DNA from: Brachynemurus nebulosus
Lineage: Eukaryota; Arthropoda; Insecta; Neuroptera; Myrmeleontidae
DNA: 64,000 bases
Reading direction: 5' to 3'
NCBI GenBank assembly: GCA_035578155.1
Contig: JAPWDM010000044.1
Location: 508,501 to 572,500 of the forward strand
Shown: piece after piece, positions 1-11,104 of the stretch
Layout of the letters: the number at the start of each line of letters is the position of its first letter
Numbering within the stretch: position 1 is the stretch's first letter
The notes under the pieces: model-generated
Told to the model about the DNA's origin: nothing
The model's database searches: none
The model's input: the letters and a program-made list of their open reading frames with translations, nothing else
Translations under genes and position numbers: made by a program

Positions 1-250
1 CAACGAAGTAAGAACATACAAAATTTAACATGGGATAAAATTGTTGGGATCAGAGTACGCTTGTTTTTTATGGGTATTATTTTTGTATAGGTATCCATAG
101 TTATTAAAACATTTTTTTAATTGCAAAAAAATAAATTTGAAAACAAAACAACAGGTGTCCAATTTTCTACTAAGCAATATTATTTGTTAAGACATATTTT
201 AACATTAGATTAAGATTTATTTATAGTTATCTCAATAACTGGAGTGGACA
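1..250 (+). repeat. Dispersed repeat, cut by the window edge
   Basis: Bases 1 to about 235 recur in reverse complement at about 29835-30073, with scattered mismatches and small indels. There the repeat is a roughly 400-bp block interrupting the left arm of a larger inverted repeat, so it behaves as a mobile or dispersed unit. No open frame or terminal repeat is visible here. The true left end lies outside the window. Confidence 0.75.
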
Positions 251-1596
251 CTTAACTGGAACCCTATAAAAATAACATTGGATCGGATATTATCCTTGTT
301 ATTATCCTTAATAACGAGGATTGATACGATAATAAATATGTCTAATATTCTGGAGAGTACTTGCCTTCATGTGGATTTGGAATTATTTTCCTATACTGAG
401 TAGTTACCAAGAAAAAAATTTTTGTAATTTTTTAATTTTTTAGTTATCTCCATAACCACTCAGTTTTGGCCGCCAAAATTGTAGATATCAATTACTTACA
501 GCCTTACCATACCGTTAATATAGTTATTAAAATAATTCGCTTCCGGGGCCGATTCACCTATACTTATCCGGCTACCCCTTGCTGACCATTAATGCAGCCC
601 AAGTACGAACTTTTGAGAAATTAAAGCTATTTCTAAAACAGGAAACCTATCTACGTATATATTATCGGAGCAAGCTAAAAAGAACTTTTTTTACCTACAT
701 CTGCATTTATCTTTGTCTATCATATTAATAAATATACGTTTATTCACTCGCTCCTATAAAAACATAATTACTTTGTTTGGTTGATAACTATGTAAATAAT
801 ACAATTTGTGTTCCTCTCACTTCAGTTTCTGGAGGTCTTTTGTGCTCGCGTAGATAATAGTAAGTTTTCATCCCTTTAAAAGAGAGGCACCCAAACTTTT
901 TAAGTCCGTGGCTCATTTAAGGCAATATTATAGTCTATAATTTTTCAAAATTCGATATTTTTGTTTCATTTTCTGAAAGCATAGACCTTTACAAATGTGC
1001 CCTCAAAGGGAAATTTAAAAATTTTGAAAATTTACAAAGTGGTCATTTTAATACAGTTGTTTAGATGCCAAATATTATATTTCTTAACTTTAAAGGCTTT
1101 TTTCTTGAATTTACATTTTTCAAGTTGGCCGACATGATATCTCCAGTTCTATTCATCCAATCGATTTCAAATGTGGCATGTATCTTCAGTACAGGCTGCA
1201 TTATGGTGGGAACTGTGGATTCTGCAAAATTTTAATTTTACGATTTTCAAAAAATAAAAGACTTTTAAAAGACGTAAAGGGTATTTAACAGTGCTATTTG
1301 ATAATGATCATATTGGCTAAAACATGTCATAACAATTCAAATAAAAGTGTTATTTTTTGCCAAGCAGTTTTATTTATTAACAGTAAATAATATTAAATAT
1401 CATAAAGTAATCCTCAAATCTATTGAATTTAATATAATGTGGGGGTGGAAGAAAGGAAGAGGCAAACTATAAGAAATAAAAAAGTATAAAAAGTTATATA
1501 TGTTGTCCTCAGACAAAATTAATAGATTTAATGTAGTGAGAAAAAAAAATAAAAAATAAAATATAAATTAAATATTTTATAAATATAAATTAAATA
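251..1596. other. AT-rich stretch, no gene seen
   Basis: No open frame with coding character was seen, and no convincing RNA gene. The motif CCCAAACTTTTTAAGTCCG near 891 resembles a decayed hAT terminus, but no partner end or TSD was found. Otherwise the stretch is AT-rich with homopolymers. Confidence 0.5.
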
Positions 1597-1795
1597 GGGT
1601 TGACCGGGGTAATTATCAATTGGGGCAATTGTGAACGGCGCCTATAATTTCTAAAATAACATTAATATTGTTAAAAATCAACTCTTAGTATGTTTTTCTG
1701 TCCTTTCTTAGTATGCTATTAAAATTTTATAACAATTCTCCAAGTATTAGTATCTTTTTTTTATTTTGAAAAAACCCTTGCAAAATTTGTAACTA
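1597..1795 (+). repeat. Orphan left end of the 3953-8097 element family
   Basis: It starts GGGTTGACCGGGGTAATT after a TA dinucleotide and stays colinear with 3953-4150 for about 190 bp, including the shared CGGCGCCTATAATTTC block. Similarity then stops. No matching right terminus follows, so this is a truncated copy or solo end. Confidence 0.75.
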
Positions 1796-1923
1796 ACCCA
1801 AATAAACTCAATAGCCAACTACGTCTAAGCACTAATCGCTGACTATTAACTGTTTGTTCGATGTGATTTTGCCCATAAGGAAACGTACGAAATTACGTAT
1901 GCATGTTCTAGAAAAAACAAATA

Positions 1924-3160
1924 CAGTCAAATGCCCATACTTGGGACAGCACCCTAACTTGGGACATTTTGTTAAGTTTTGTTTTGACGATTAGTACACC
2001 TGTCTATATTTCATTTTCTAAAAACAGGTGGTGGAATATTTTAGACTGACAGTTGTTGTTTGAGATTATGTCTGTTCGACCTCATTTGCGCAGCGTCATA
2101 GGTGAGTTAAATAATTTTATATTTTGGAGCAAAAAACACAATTTTTTTATATGAAAATAACTTTGATCGCCCCGATTGACCCGTCAACATCAGACTTGAG
2201 TAAATCCTAAATTTCTTTTGTGTATGTGTTTGGGCAGCGCTTTTACACATTCAGTTAAATATAACTAATTTCCTTAATTTTTTATTTATATAAAAACCGG
2301 AAAATATGCTCGAAAAACACTGTCCCAAGTTAAGAAACAAGAAAGTGACTACTTTCAGTTAAGCTACATGAGGAATTATTTAGGATCAACAAATACATTT
2401 GTATCAGGGGCGTATACAGCGGAGCTTCTTGGGGGGGGGGGATCATGCGGAAATAATAGGACTAAAAAAATTTCTGGGACAAAATTAACAATAAAAATTA
2501 TAAATTGAATTTCTGTACCGTTGATGACCAAAAAAACAAAAAAAAACGGTAATTTTACCGATATAGTGTTTAAAATTAAATAACATTCAGTGTATATTTT
2601 TAATTCTTGGGGGGGGGGGGGGGTCATGACCCTTGACACCCCCACCCCCCTTGTATACGCGCTTGATTTGTATTCCCAAATATCGAGGACATTGAAATAA
2701 ATGTAAATTCTGATTGGATTATGGGCATTAGAAAGCCTATCAAAGTGTTCAGAGGCAGATACATATTCCCAAAGTTCTAAAATGAAGCAATAAAAACGCT
2801 CCTGACTTTCAGGCAACTTTGGACTGTGTTATATGTGGCTTTTTCTTTTCTATGATCATTTGTGAAATAAACTTTTTTTAAGAAATTATAAGTGTCTCAA
2901 GGTATCTACAACTGTCCCATATGTGGTACATAAATAAAAATACACGGTGTCCCAAGTTAGAATGGGGTATTCCTTACTTGGGACAGTGGACATTTTTTTT
3001 TTAAATTTTATTGACAAGACTTATAAATTTGAAACTTTTTGCAGATAAAGTAGTAAGTCTCTTCCAAAACATGGTTGGTTTATTTCTAAAATAAAACTTA
3101 ATAAAAACACACTGACGAAAGTTAAAGCTCAAAACTGTCCCAAGTTAGGGCACTTGACTG
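1924..3160 (+). mobile_element. Pogo-like Tc1/mariner element, non-autonomous
   Basis: The TIRs CAGTCAAATGCCC (left) and CAGTCAAGTGCCC (right, reverse complement) are flanked by TA on both sides (1922-1923, 3161-3162), the target of pogo/Tc1/mariner elements. The subterminal word ACTTGGGACAG or its reverse complement recurs inside, near 1938, 1955, 2317, 2949, 2980 and 3135. A short ATG frame at 2069 runs into a GTGAGT donor-like site. Near 2816 a CAG acceptor-like site is followed by a DCVICG peptide, reminiscent of the Cys-rich C-terminus of pogo transposases. The catalytic core is absent. The interior also contains a hAT MITE at 2405-2665. Boundaries are firm; family assignment is inference. 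Confidence 0.75.
2405..2665. mobile_element. hAT-type MITE nested in the pogo-like element
   Basis: Termini CAGGGGCGTATACA and, in reverse complement, CAAGCGCGTATACA are flanked by a perfect 8-bp TSD, ATTTGTAT (2397-2404 and 2666-2673). An 8-bp TSD and CAnnG ends fit hAT. Two long G runs lie near 2430 and 2608. A 146-codon open frame on the minus strand runs through this element and is not considered a gene. Confidence 0.85.
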
Positions 3161-3684
3161 TATGAAAAACAAATATGAAAAACAAATATAATATGTATAA
3201 ACAAGTTATATATAAAACTTAATTAATTGATTATAATCAAGTTAAAATTTGTACTATGAGAGGACGAATCGGTTTGTTATCAGATTAATACAGAAATCAT
3301 AGCATATAAAAAAAAAATTGATTCGCTTTCTCATAGACAGATGGCGAAACTAATTCCATAAAAAGAATGACACAATTGTTACAGAAACGATTATAAGTCC
3401 TGAACGCTGTTCAAGTGAAACCTAACTAACTGCGACGTAAAGTTGTATCCTGTCAACAATTTCATATAAACTGTATTAGTTATTAAAATAGTGACCTAGT
3501 TTGGCGTTTCGTCATTATTGGTTATGTATCATTATGGGTAGTACCATCAACGTAATGCAAAAATGAATTTTTCTCATTATTTCTTCAAGCAAATTTTGGA
3601 CACGAACAGAATGAACATGGCAATTTTTAGTTTAGAAACATCCCTAACAATTTAAAAATGCAGTTATTCAGTCAGTAATTATTA

Positions 3685-3892
3685 GGTATCGGACATTTTT
3701 CGGATCAAACAACATCGTGTTTTGTATTTGCAGGCACATAGACAGATAATATGTGTGAGTTGTATATATAATAAGTATATGTATGTTTTATCTAAATATC
3801 TATTCGTTTTTATTCATATTAATCATATTAAATGCGAAATATCTGCATACATAAAACACGAATGCTGTTTGATCCGAAAAATGTCCGATACC
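3685..3892. mobile_element. 208-bp hairpin MITE
   Basis: An inverted repeat of about 45 bp begins GGTATCGGACATTTTTCGGA on both ends and is flanked by TA (3683-3684, 3893-3894). The centre is AT-rich and non-coding. It is compatible with a Tc1/mariner-type foldback MITE. Confidence 0.85.
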
Positions 3893-4204
3893 TAGTAATT
3901 ATAAAAGTTATCTGCCATTCTAACCATGTTCTCACTGTATTCTAAATACATAGGGTTGACCGGGGTAATTGTGAATTGGGGCAATTGTGAACGGCGCCTA
4001 TAATTTCTAAAATAACATTAATATTGTTAAAAATAAACTCTTAAGTAGTAAGTTTTTCTGTCTTTCTTAATATGCTATTAAAATTTGATAGCAATTCTCG
4101 AAGTATTATCTTTTTTTTTATCTTGGAAAAACCCTTGCAAAAATTTATGTACCTTACTTCGACCAATCCTCAAAAAAATTTTTTTTTAAATACACTTTAT
4201 TTTT

Positions 4205-4430
4205 GGATGTGGCTATTTATACATACAGTATATATACGCAATTGTCTATTTATACATGCAGTATGTATACGCAAGTAGCTATTTATACATACAGTATGTA
4301 TACGCAATTGGCTATTTATACATACAGTATGTATACGCAACTGGCTATTTATACATATAGTATGTATACGAAATTGGCTATTTAAACATGCCGTATGTAT
4401 AGGCAATTGGCTACTTATACATATTGAAAG
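4205..4430 (+). repeat. 33-bp subterminal tandem array, left
   Basis: About six to seven tandem copies of a 33-bp unit with core CATACAGTATGTATACGC. In several frames the array is open and encodes an iterated Y-T-Y-S-M-Y-T-Q-L-A-I peptide, which is an artefact of a 33-bp (11-codon) period. Confidence 0.9.
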
Positions 4431-5299
4431 TATGCGCTATTATTGCAGTTAATATTTTTATAATTATTACACAATTATAATAACCGCAAACCTCCGACTG
4501 AGCTGAATTTTTTTTTTATATAATATTTTTGGCTTAAGAAGTTACCCCCTAAACGGATTTTTGGTGACGCGGACCGGAAGTTTATTTTCCAACCCTCCCA
4601 ATGTCTAAGTCTAGGGGTTACTAAAAGATGGTTTCCGTTGCCAATAAAAATTAAAACCAATTCTTATAGAACTTGGGGAATAATACAAAAATGGAAGAAT
4701 AAAGTTTTTTGATATTTTGTCTAGTTTTCGTGATATTACGTGGCGAAGTTCTAAAACTTACTATATTGCATAGATAATTACGGTATATTACAGCTTTTAT
4801 TGATAGAAGTGGAAAATGAACTGAACGGCATCATTTAAACCTCATTTTCAGGCAAAGGGTAATTAAATAATTTTGAAGCAATTATACGCAGAAGTCCATT
4901 TGTAAATAACTACCCTTTGCCCAAGAATGAGATTTCGGTGGTGATGTTCCGTTTATTATATTCACTTATTTCTATGATTACAAACCAAAGTATACCATTA
5001 AAAAATTATATTTAAAAATGAGCTTATATTCATAATATCCCTGTCGCATCATCCTACATAACATGGCGAATTTTCTATTAAAAAGTTCCGAAGTAGTAGT
5101 AAAAATAAATTTAATAAGAAATTTTCAGTCCCGGTCCCGACGATCGAAGTTCTACTGTATTTGTAATGTGTACATGAAAAATTTTATGAAGCTATGAAAG
5201 TTTCGAAATTTTTCGGAATCCTAAGAAAAGATTTTTTTTCGGAATCCTAGAAAAAACTGATAACTATATATACGTACCTACATAGGAAGTATCATACTA

Positions 5300-6623
5300 C
5301 AGGGTGGGGCAGGGAAGTATCCCTAACTTTGAAGGTAAATTAAAAAAAAACGAAAAGTGTTAGAACAAAACTTTATTGTGGCATCAAAAGGGTACAGATG
5401 GAAGTTAATTCTTACTTTGTTTTAAACAATACATCATTCAAGTGATGTCCCTCATTGTCAACACACTGATCTAGTCTGGTTCTGAAGTTCTGCATAACTC
5501 TGCGAAGCATTTGTTGTGGAATGCGGGCAACTTCAACGCGAATTGCATCCTTCAAGTCTTGTAGGGTTCTGGGTCGATGTTTAAACACTTCACTCTTGAG
5601 ATATCCCCATAAAAAGTAATCACACGGAGTTAAATCCGGCGAGCGCGCAGGCCATGGAATGTCACCATACCGGGAGATTAATCGCCCGGGGAACATTTCC
5701 CTCAAAACAGCCATCGAATGTCTAGCAGTATGGGCTGTGGCACCATCCTGCTGAAACCACACTACTCCAAAATTATTCTGTTGCAATTGTGGTGCAAGAA
5801 ATTGTTGGAGCATGTTTACATACCGCTCGGAATTGATGGTAACACAACGATTGTCCTCCTCGAAGAAATAAGGCCCAATTATGCCTTCACTGCTGATTGC
5901 ACACCAAACAGTCACTTTTTCACTGTGTAGAGGCCTCTCATGAACTACCCTAGGGTTTGCACCACTCCAATAACGCATATTCTGCTTATTAACAACTCCA
6001 GAAATGTGGAAGTGCGCTTCGTCACTAAACAAAACTCGTGCATCATGAGGCAAGTCAGCAATTAAAGTTTCACATGCCTGTACTCGTTGTTGCCAGTCCC
6101 GTTGTGTGAGTTCTTGAACGATGACCATCTTGTATGGATGGAAGTGGAGTTCTTCGTGGAGAATACGACGCACAGTGCGATTAGACAATGCAAGGGCGGA
6201 TGCATGCTTGTGGGCAGAACGCTTAGGAGACTGCAAGATCGATCTTCTGACACGGTCAATGTTTTCTGGAGTTCGGACAGTTCTCCGAGCCCCAACTCTC
6301 TTTTTCACTACACTACCACATGCACGGAAGTTTTCCACCCACAACAAAATGGATTTGCGGTCAGGAACAGGGTTGCGAGGGGGAATCCGATAACGAGTTC
6401 GCAGCGCACGCTGCACTGCAACAATAGACTTATTCTGAGAAAAATACGTCTCGACAGCAAAAGCGCGTTGCTCATTCGACCAAGCCATGTCTACAACTGA
6501 CAGCGCTACTATCGGAAAATTCCGTGGCCACAGCGTCATTCGAACCTACCCCCACTCCTCCAACATGTCCCCACTACTCACAATGCCACCTCGAAAGTAG
6601 GGATGTTTCCCTGCCCCACCCTG
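5300..6623 (-). mobile_element. Complete mariner-like (IS630/Tc1/mariner) transposon
   Basis: The TIRs CAGGGTGGGGCAGGGAA are identical for 17 bp at both ends and stay similar for about 30 bp (left 5300, right end 6623). Both sides carry the TA target (5298-5299 and 6624-6625). The 1,324-bp element encodes a single intact transposase on the minus strand, so it may have been autonomous. Its base composition is clearly less AT-rich than the surrounding DNA, consistent with a recent or horizontally acquired insertion. It sits inside the 4205-7037 element. Confidence 0.92.
5412..6488 (-). CDS. Mariner-like transposase, 358 aa, apparently intact
   Basis: This is a cut-and-paste DDE/D transposase that would act in the nucleus on the CAGGGTGGGG termini. 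I chose the ATG at 6488 (MAWSNEQRAF) because it matches the usual start of the N-terminal helix-turn-helix; an in-frame ATG 17 codons upstream also exists. An N-terminal HTH region covers roughly residues 1-110. The catalytic triad is D156 in FSDEAHF, D248 in WFQQDGATAH and D285 in WPARSPDLTPCDYFLW. The spacing between the last two is 36 residues and the third residue is Asp, not Glu. The SPDLTPCDYFLWGYLK block is diagnostic of the family. No stop or frameshift is seen. Length is normal (about 340-370 aa). Activity is not shown. Confidence 0.92.
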   Translation of the reverse strand: MAWSNEQRAFAVETYFSQNKSIVAVQRALRTRYRIPPRNPVPDRKSILLWVENFRACGSVVKKRVGARRTVRTPENIDRVRRSILQSPKRSAHKHASALALSNRTVRRILHEELHFHPYKMVIVQELTQRDWQQRVQACETLIADLPHDARVLFSDEAHFHISGVVNKQNMRYWSGANPRVVHERPLHSEKVTVWCAISSEGIIGPYFFEEDNRCVTINSERYVNMLQQFLAPQLQQNNFGVVWFQQDGATAHTARHSMAVLREMFPGRLISRYGDIPWPARSPDLTPCDYFLWGYLKSEVFKHRPRTLQDLKDAIRVEVARIPQQMLRRVMQNFRTRLDQCVDNEGHHLNDVLFKTK

Positions 6624-6904
6624 TATATGAATAACCATGTACATATACATAATAAAAGTAGTAACATTAACTTGTACTTCTGTCGCAGCATCCTGTTTAA
6701 CACAGCAAATTTGCCTTTTTAAAAAGTTTATTTTTTCGAAAACCTGCTTAAATAGAACAATGGTTCAAAGAGTATCTTATGTTATTTTTTCCGTTCTTTG
6801 CAATGGTGTAAAAAAATTTTAGAAAACTTGAATTTTGGCCAATTTTAACAAAAAACTCATTTTTTGGTGTTCAGGGCATTGGGGATAACTTCTGGCGTTG
6901 CTAC

Positions 6905-7037
6905 TTGTATACATAATTATGTATAAGTAGTCAACTGCGTATACATACTGTATGTATAAATAGCCAGTTGCTTATACATACTGTATGAATAAATAGCCAA
7001 TTGCGTGTAGATACTGTATGTATAAATACCCACATCC
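6905..7037 (-). repeat. 33-bp subterminal tandem array, right
   Basis: About four units of the same 33-bp repeat as at 4205-4430, in inverted orientation, ending at the CCACATCC terminus of the element. An overlapping minus-strand open frame (6917-7312) is partly made of these repeats. Confidence 0.85.
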
Positions 7038-8099
7038 TTTATTTTTTTAAAAGGTAAGAAATGGTTAAAAGTACTTCTAAAGATGTGGTCCAAACCCTGA
7101 GAGGGTTCCTCATTAACTGCTAAAGAAATTGGACAATTTATTACCAATTCGCAATTATCCCATGATTTTGAAATTGTAGGGTAATTGTGAACGTGATTCA
7201 CAAATGCCCCCATTCGGTCAAAAATTTCAGTAGTGTCCTTTTCGGAGTTGAAAATGTTGATGAATATGGTGGTGACATTATTGTTTAAGTTTCCGTTATA
7301 CAAACAATACAAAAAAAAATTGTGTAAAGAGCGATATGTTTTGTGTATGAATCTACGAAATCATTGCTGTGCTCCCTTACCCTATAACAACTTACAAAAC
7401 AGAAAAATTACTTGTTTTCAATGTCTCTGTGAATGTCCAAGGGCAATAGGATTAACACAAAACCATTTTTTTTCATTTACAGTATTTTTTAGCCCCAATA
7501 GATTGTTGTTTTTTATTCATGTGAGCAAACTGTATTTCCTTGAAAAAGTCTCATTTTCCTTGTTTTTGTGTGAAATTCATGTAATTTTTTGATTTTTTAT
7601 ATGATAAAATGACAAAATATCATCAAAATATTACTTTTAGCTTGTAATAAATTTGTTCCTACAATTTGTGTTATTTTTATTTAACCTTGATTTTCTGTAC
7701 AAATTTGAGGTATACGTAACTTGCATTAAACAAAGAGAAATTGTGACCGCTAAAGTACGATAAAAAATTTGAAAATGCGTTAAATGTGAAGAATTTGAGT
7801 TGGGCTTTACTCTGATGTACCTCGCTTCTCTTCTAATCCATTATAAATAATTTTTTTGATGGCATTCACTATTACCCCAAAATTCATAAGATTTGCAAAA
7901 CCGCTCCGGGGAAATGTGAATGGCTTATAAAATTTTTGTTTTTCATACGAATTTGCTCAAAATTTGTATGGTGCATCCTGAATAATGTAGAATTAAAAAT
8001 AAATCAACCATAACGTGATATATAAAATAAAAAATACTTAAAACAACGCTTTTATCTCAGTTCATGAAAATCCATTCACAATTACCCGGGTCAACCCTA

Positions 8100-8987
8100 C
8101 CTAAATGTTTTATTTTTATCAAAATAGTTTTTTTGTACCTACTAATAAAGAAAGGAAATGTTTTAGTTGAATTTAAACTTTTGTGAATACCTATTTTATT
8201 TTATCTAAAAATCATTTCACTAAATATAAGCATTTCCATTTTATTTGTGTGATATTGTTATCGGTGCAGATACTCAATAATAACTCACGTTTAAATGAAT
8301 TCTCTTCCGAAAAATTATGTATTGGAGATCTTATCGTTGATTTCATGCATGCTAATTTTACCAATCAATATGGCAACTATGTTTAAATAATATATTAAAA
8401 ATTTTGAGCCACTTGTATTTAAAATTTATATACTTAATGTAGACATATACCTACTTACATTATGAATAAATCAAAAACATTAAATATATGCAAATGACTT
8501 TATTTCTATATAACTTTAAAATCAAATTATATAGAAAAGTATTAATAGCCTAGAATGTATACAGTTATTGACAAAATTTATCACTCATATTACACGGGAG
8601 GTTTGTATTTTTAAAAGCTTTTATTTAACTTGATATGTTAGTATGTTGGTTTAGATCAAATTTTGGAATTAAAATTTAGACAGGTTCTAATTGAGCTAGA
8701 GGTTTCAAATTTTACATACGTGTCTAACCTTGATGACAATGCAATATTGTATAATTAGTTTTGTCCTACATTGCCCCCCCCCCAAAAAAAAATTGCTGAT
8801 TTTTAGTCCTGTGCAACTTTTTGACATTTAGAATTGTCAAATATTTGTCCATTGATTTTACATTGCAATTTTTTGTTTCCATAGTTATGCTTGATTAATG
8901 TAAATTAACCGATTAAAATATAGGTAAAAAAATTACTTCTTTAATTTTTCTTTTCAAATTAATTGTAATCAGACTAAAAAGTAGAAA
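8100..8987. other. AT-rich stretch, no gene seen
   Basis: No recognisable coding or RNA gene. A C10/A9 homopolymer junction lies at about 8775-8793. The 67-codon open frame near 8183 has no coding signature. Confidence 0.5.
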
Positions 8988-9328
8988 ATAAATTAAAGTA
9001 AAAAAAAATGTTTTTTAAGAAAAAGCTTTTATTTAAAAATGGGCTAAAAAATAAAATAAAATAACCTTTGAGTGAAATTTGAAGCAATATGCAACATAAT
9101 TTATAAAAGATTGAGGCGTTTAATTAAGTTTGGTAACTGCTGAAATGTAAAATAGCTCTTATATCCGCAACAGAAATAATTAATGATAACGCCTCAAGCT
9201 TTTATAAATTATGTTGCATATTGCTTCAGACTTCACTCAAAGGTTATTTTATTTTATTTTTTAGCATATTTTTAAAAAAATAAAAGCTTTTTCTTAAAAA
9301 ACATTTTTTTTTACTTTAATTTATTTCG
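8988..9328. repeat. About 340-bp foldback repeat
   Basis: The left arm (about 8988-9115) and right arm (about 9190-9328) are inverted copies sharing AAATTAAAGTAAAAAAAA outside and TTTATAAATTATGTTGCATA inside, with a spacer of about 75 bp. This is a hairpin-type MITE; I could not fix a TSD because the target is A/T-rich. Confidence 0.8.
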
Positions 9329-9412
9329 AATAAATTTGGGTTTGTCTAATGGCAATTTGTTGCCTAGCAATTTAACGAGAACTGTCAACTAACAAAAACA
9401 CGATTTTTTTAG

Positions 9413-9496
9413 TTATTTCTTATTATAACCTTCTTATTTGAATTACTTCGTCTTATTTGAGTTATTTCTTCTTATAACCTTCTTATTTGAGTTATT
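9413..9496 (+). repeat. Short imperfect tandem repeat
   Basis: A unit of about 48 bp with TTATAACCTTCTTATTTGA is repeated twice. The second copy ends in the GAGTTATT octamer that was duplicated when the Merlin element inserted. Confidence 0.7.
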
Positions 9497-10024
9497 GGCT
9501 AAATCGAATCTTGTTGGGTGTATAATAAAGTTTTATGACTGAACCCAAATCACAGCAGGAGAGATCGTTTACTTTTTGCAAAACGAAAAAAGTCCCTTTG
9601 AAAATCAATACATGTGTAGGTATACTAATGTATTATTTTTATGTGCGTACCAGGTGTTACAAATTATTCATCTAGTAAAAATTGACCTACTAAAATAAAT
9701 ATATTTGTAATAAATTTCATATACGTAATTAACTTACTTTAATTAATTATAATTGTATAAATAGTATTAAGAAAAACTGCTAAAATCACATTAATGATTT
9801 GTTGCTAATAATATAATTTAGCAAGATAATTATGTACCTATTTGATTTGTTAAAAGAGGTAATATTATTTTTAAATTGAATTAGTACCTATTTTTGAATT
9901 CTTAGTTGAAGTTTTCCGAAATATACGTAATAAATAATTTGCTGTAAATTATCAAACAATTACATATATTATAAATTAAATAAGTAATATGGTAATTTAC
10001 AATATTTAATATAAGGATCGTATT
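9497..10024 (+). repeat. Merlin left terminal inverted repeat (528 bp)
   Basis: Pairs with 11453-11980 to its very end (ATCGTATT at 10017-10024). Only a few differences are visible between arms, indicating recent transposition or arm homogenisation. Long for a Merlin element as I know the family. Confidence 0.9.
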
Positions 10025-10125
10025 AATATTGTCAATTGTCAAAAATATTTGGAAAAAATAGTGAATGAATAACAGGATAGGTAGATGTAGGAAATAAATG
10101 GATAGGTAATAAGGAAGTATGGTAA

Positions 10126-11104
10126 TTAAACAGGATAAAAATAATTTACGGCATTAATAAAGTCAGAAAATAGCTCCTCATTTGTAACGTGGAGACTTCT
10201 CCACATATATTCTACTAAATAAGTTTCAGTTTTTGAACTGGACATCCTTCCAATCCTTCGTCTCATGTCCCTCTTAATTTTCGACCAGTTAGATTCTATA
10301 TTTTGAGTATGAATGTTAGGATTAAGAGGGTTCACAAAATTTTCGTTGTGGTTCACCGTAAAGTGCGTAAATCCTAAATTTTCTAGGATATTTGTTTTGT
10401 AACCCCTCCAGCAATCCGTAATAATGGTGGTCCCGGGTTCTACAAAATCCAGAATAATATTGGTAAGGGTAGTACTGTCCCGTTTTTGTACCACCTTTAA
10501 AAAACACTTTTTTGTTTCCCTTTCTATCCCACCCACTACCCATTTTGTTTTAATTATACGCCCTCTATTAAATTTTCTCTTCCCGAACGCGCTCTCATCA
10601 ATTTCAACCGCCCTGTCTGCACCGCCTATCTTCGAACTGGTCTCGATTAGCCAAACTTCTAAAATATTTCTGAATATATCTAATATTTTTCCAACTGATT
10701 TATCTGAGAGGCCTGTTTCCCGTTGTATACTTTTGGTCGGATACTTCAGTATCCAACCAATTAAAGCTAAAATGAATTTTTTAATGGGAACCCTTGTTCC
10801 ATTAAAAAGAGTTCCATTTCGGATTGAATCCTTCTTCAGGCAGTTCCTATTGCTACATCTGTGAATGTGATGCCTTTTACCTATAATATAAAATATTAAG
10901 TTAATGTTAATGTTAAATTAAAAGTATATAGTAATAACTGAATTATTAAAAAAAAAACTCACCGTTAGATTGGATTGTCTGTATACTCCCACACGAACTG
11001 CAATTTTTCTGCCTCGGAATTAAATGATGGGTTAATAAAAAATTAATTAAGCCAACTTGATCCAAGTAATTGTTGCAGTTTATTAAACTTAGTAAAAACT
11101 CCAT
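10126..11104 (-). CDS. Merlin/ISXO2-like transposase, 298 aa, two exons
   Basis: Coding exons run 11104-10963 and 10880-10126, with an 82-bp intron (10881-10962) that has a GTGAG donor and a TTATAG acceptor. Splicing joins the two frames exactly within a Gly codon; without splicing the frames do not connect. Residues 35-61 form a zinc-ribbon-like C-x2-C ... C-x4-C. The DDE triad is D142 (VEIDES), D203 (IITDCWRGY) and E243 (NIESNWSKIK), the arrangement of the IS1595/ISXO2 transposase domain that defines Merlin. I start at the ATG at 11104 (MEFLLSL); an upstream in-frame ATG at 11191 would add 29 residues. No stop or frameshift was found in the spliced frame. The role is cut-and-paste transposition of the surrounding element. 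The splice prediction is inference but strongly constrained. Confidence 0.88.

Larger units (their letters stand above)
4205..7037. mobile_element. DNA transposon with inverted 33-bp subterminal arrays
   Basis: The ends GGATGTGG(C/G)TATTTATAC are inverted and flanked by a perfect 9-bp repeat TTTATTTTT (4196-4204, 7038-7046). Each end continues into tandem 33-bp units containing CATACAGTATG and GCAATTGGC: about 6-7 units on the left and about 4 on the right, in opposite orientation. The interior holds the mariner-like transposon 5300-6623; without it the element is about 1.5 kb with no transposase of its own. An 8-9 bp TSD suggests hAT, Mutator or a similar class, but the T-rich target leaves the length ambiguous. 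Confidence 0.8.
3953..8097 (+). mobile_element. TA-flanked element hosting a nested insertion
   Basis: The left end GGGTTGACCGGGGTAATTG matches the reverse complement of the right end (GGGTTGACCCGGGTAATTG), with TA at 3951-3952 and 8098-8099. Variants of the terminal word GGGGTAATTGTGAA recur near 3976, 7171, 7731 and 7905. No transposase was recognised. Removing the inner element 4205-7037 leaves about 1.3 kb. Several open frames at 6917-7592 lack any recognisable motif. A second copy of the left end lies at 1597. Confidence 0.75.

Noticed and set aside
2376..2816. 146-codon minus-strand frame
   Set aside because: Runs across a hAT MITE with G homopolymers and into pogo-like non-coding sequence.
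4197..4406. Overlapping frames on both strands encoding Y-T-Y-S-M-Y-T-Q or I-H-T-V-C-I-N-S repeats
   Set aside because: Artefact of the 33-bp tandem repeat, which is open in several frames because its period is a multiple of three.
6087..6500. Plus-strand frames of 137 and 90 codons opposite the mariner transposase
   Set aside because: Antisense shadows of the transposase coding strand.
6917..7312. 131-codon minus-strand frame beside the 33-bp array
   Set aside because: Its C-terminal third is array translation. The rest (RMGAFVNHVHNYP region) has no recognisable motif and sits in a non-autonomous element; kept only as a faint possibility of a decayed transposase.
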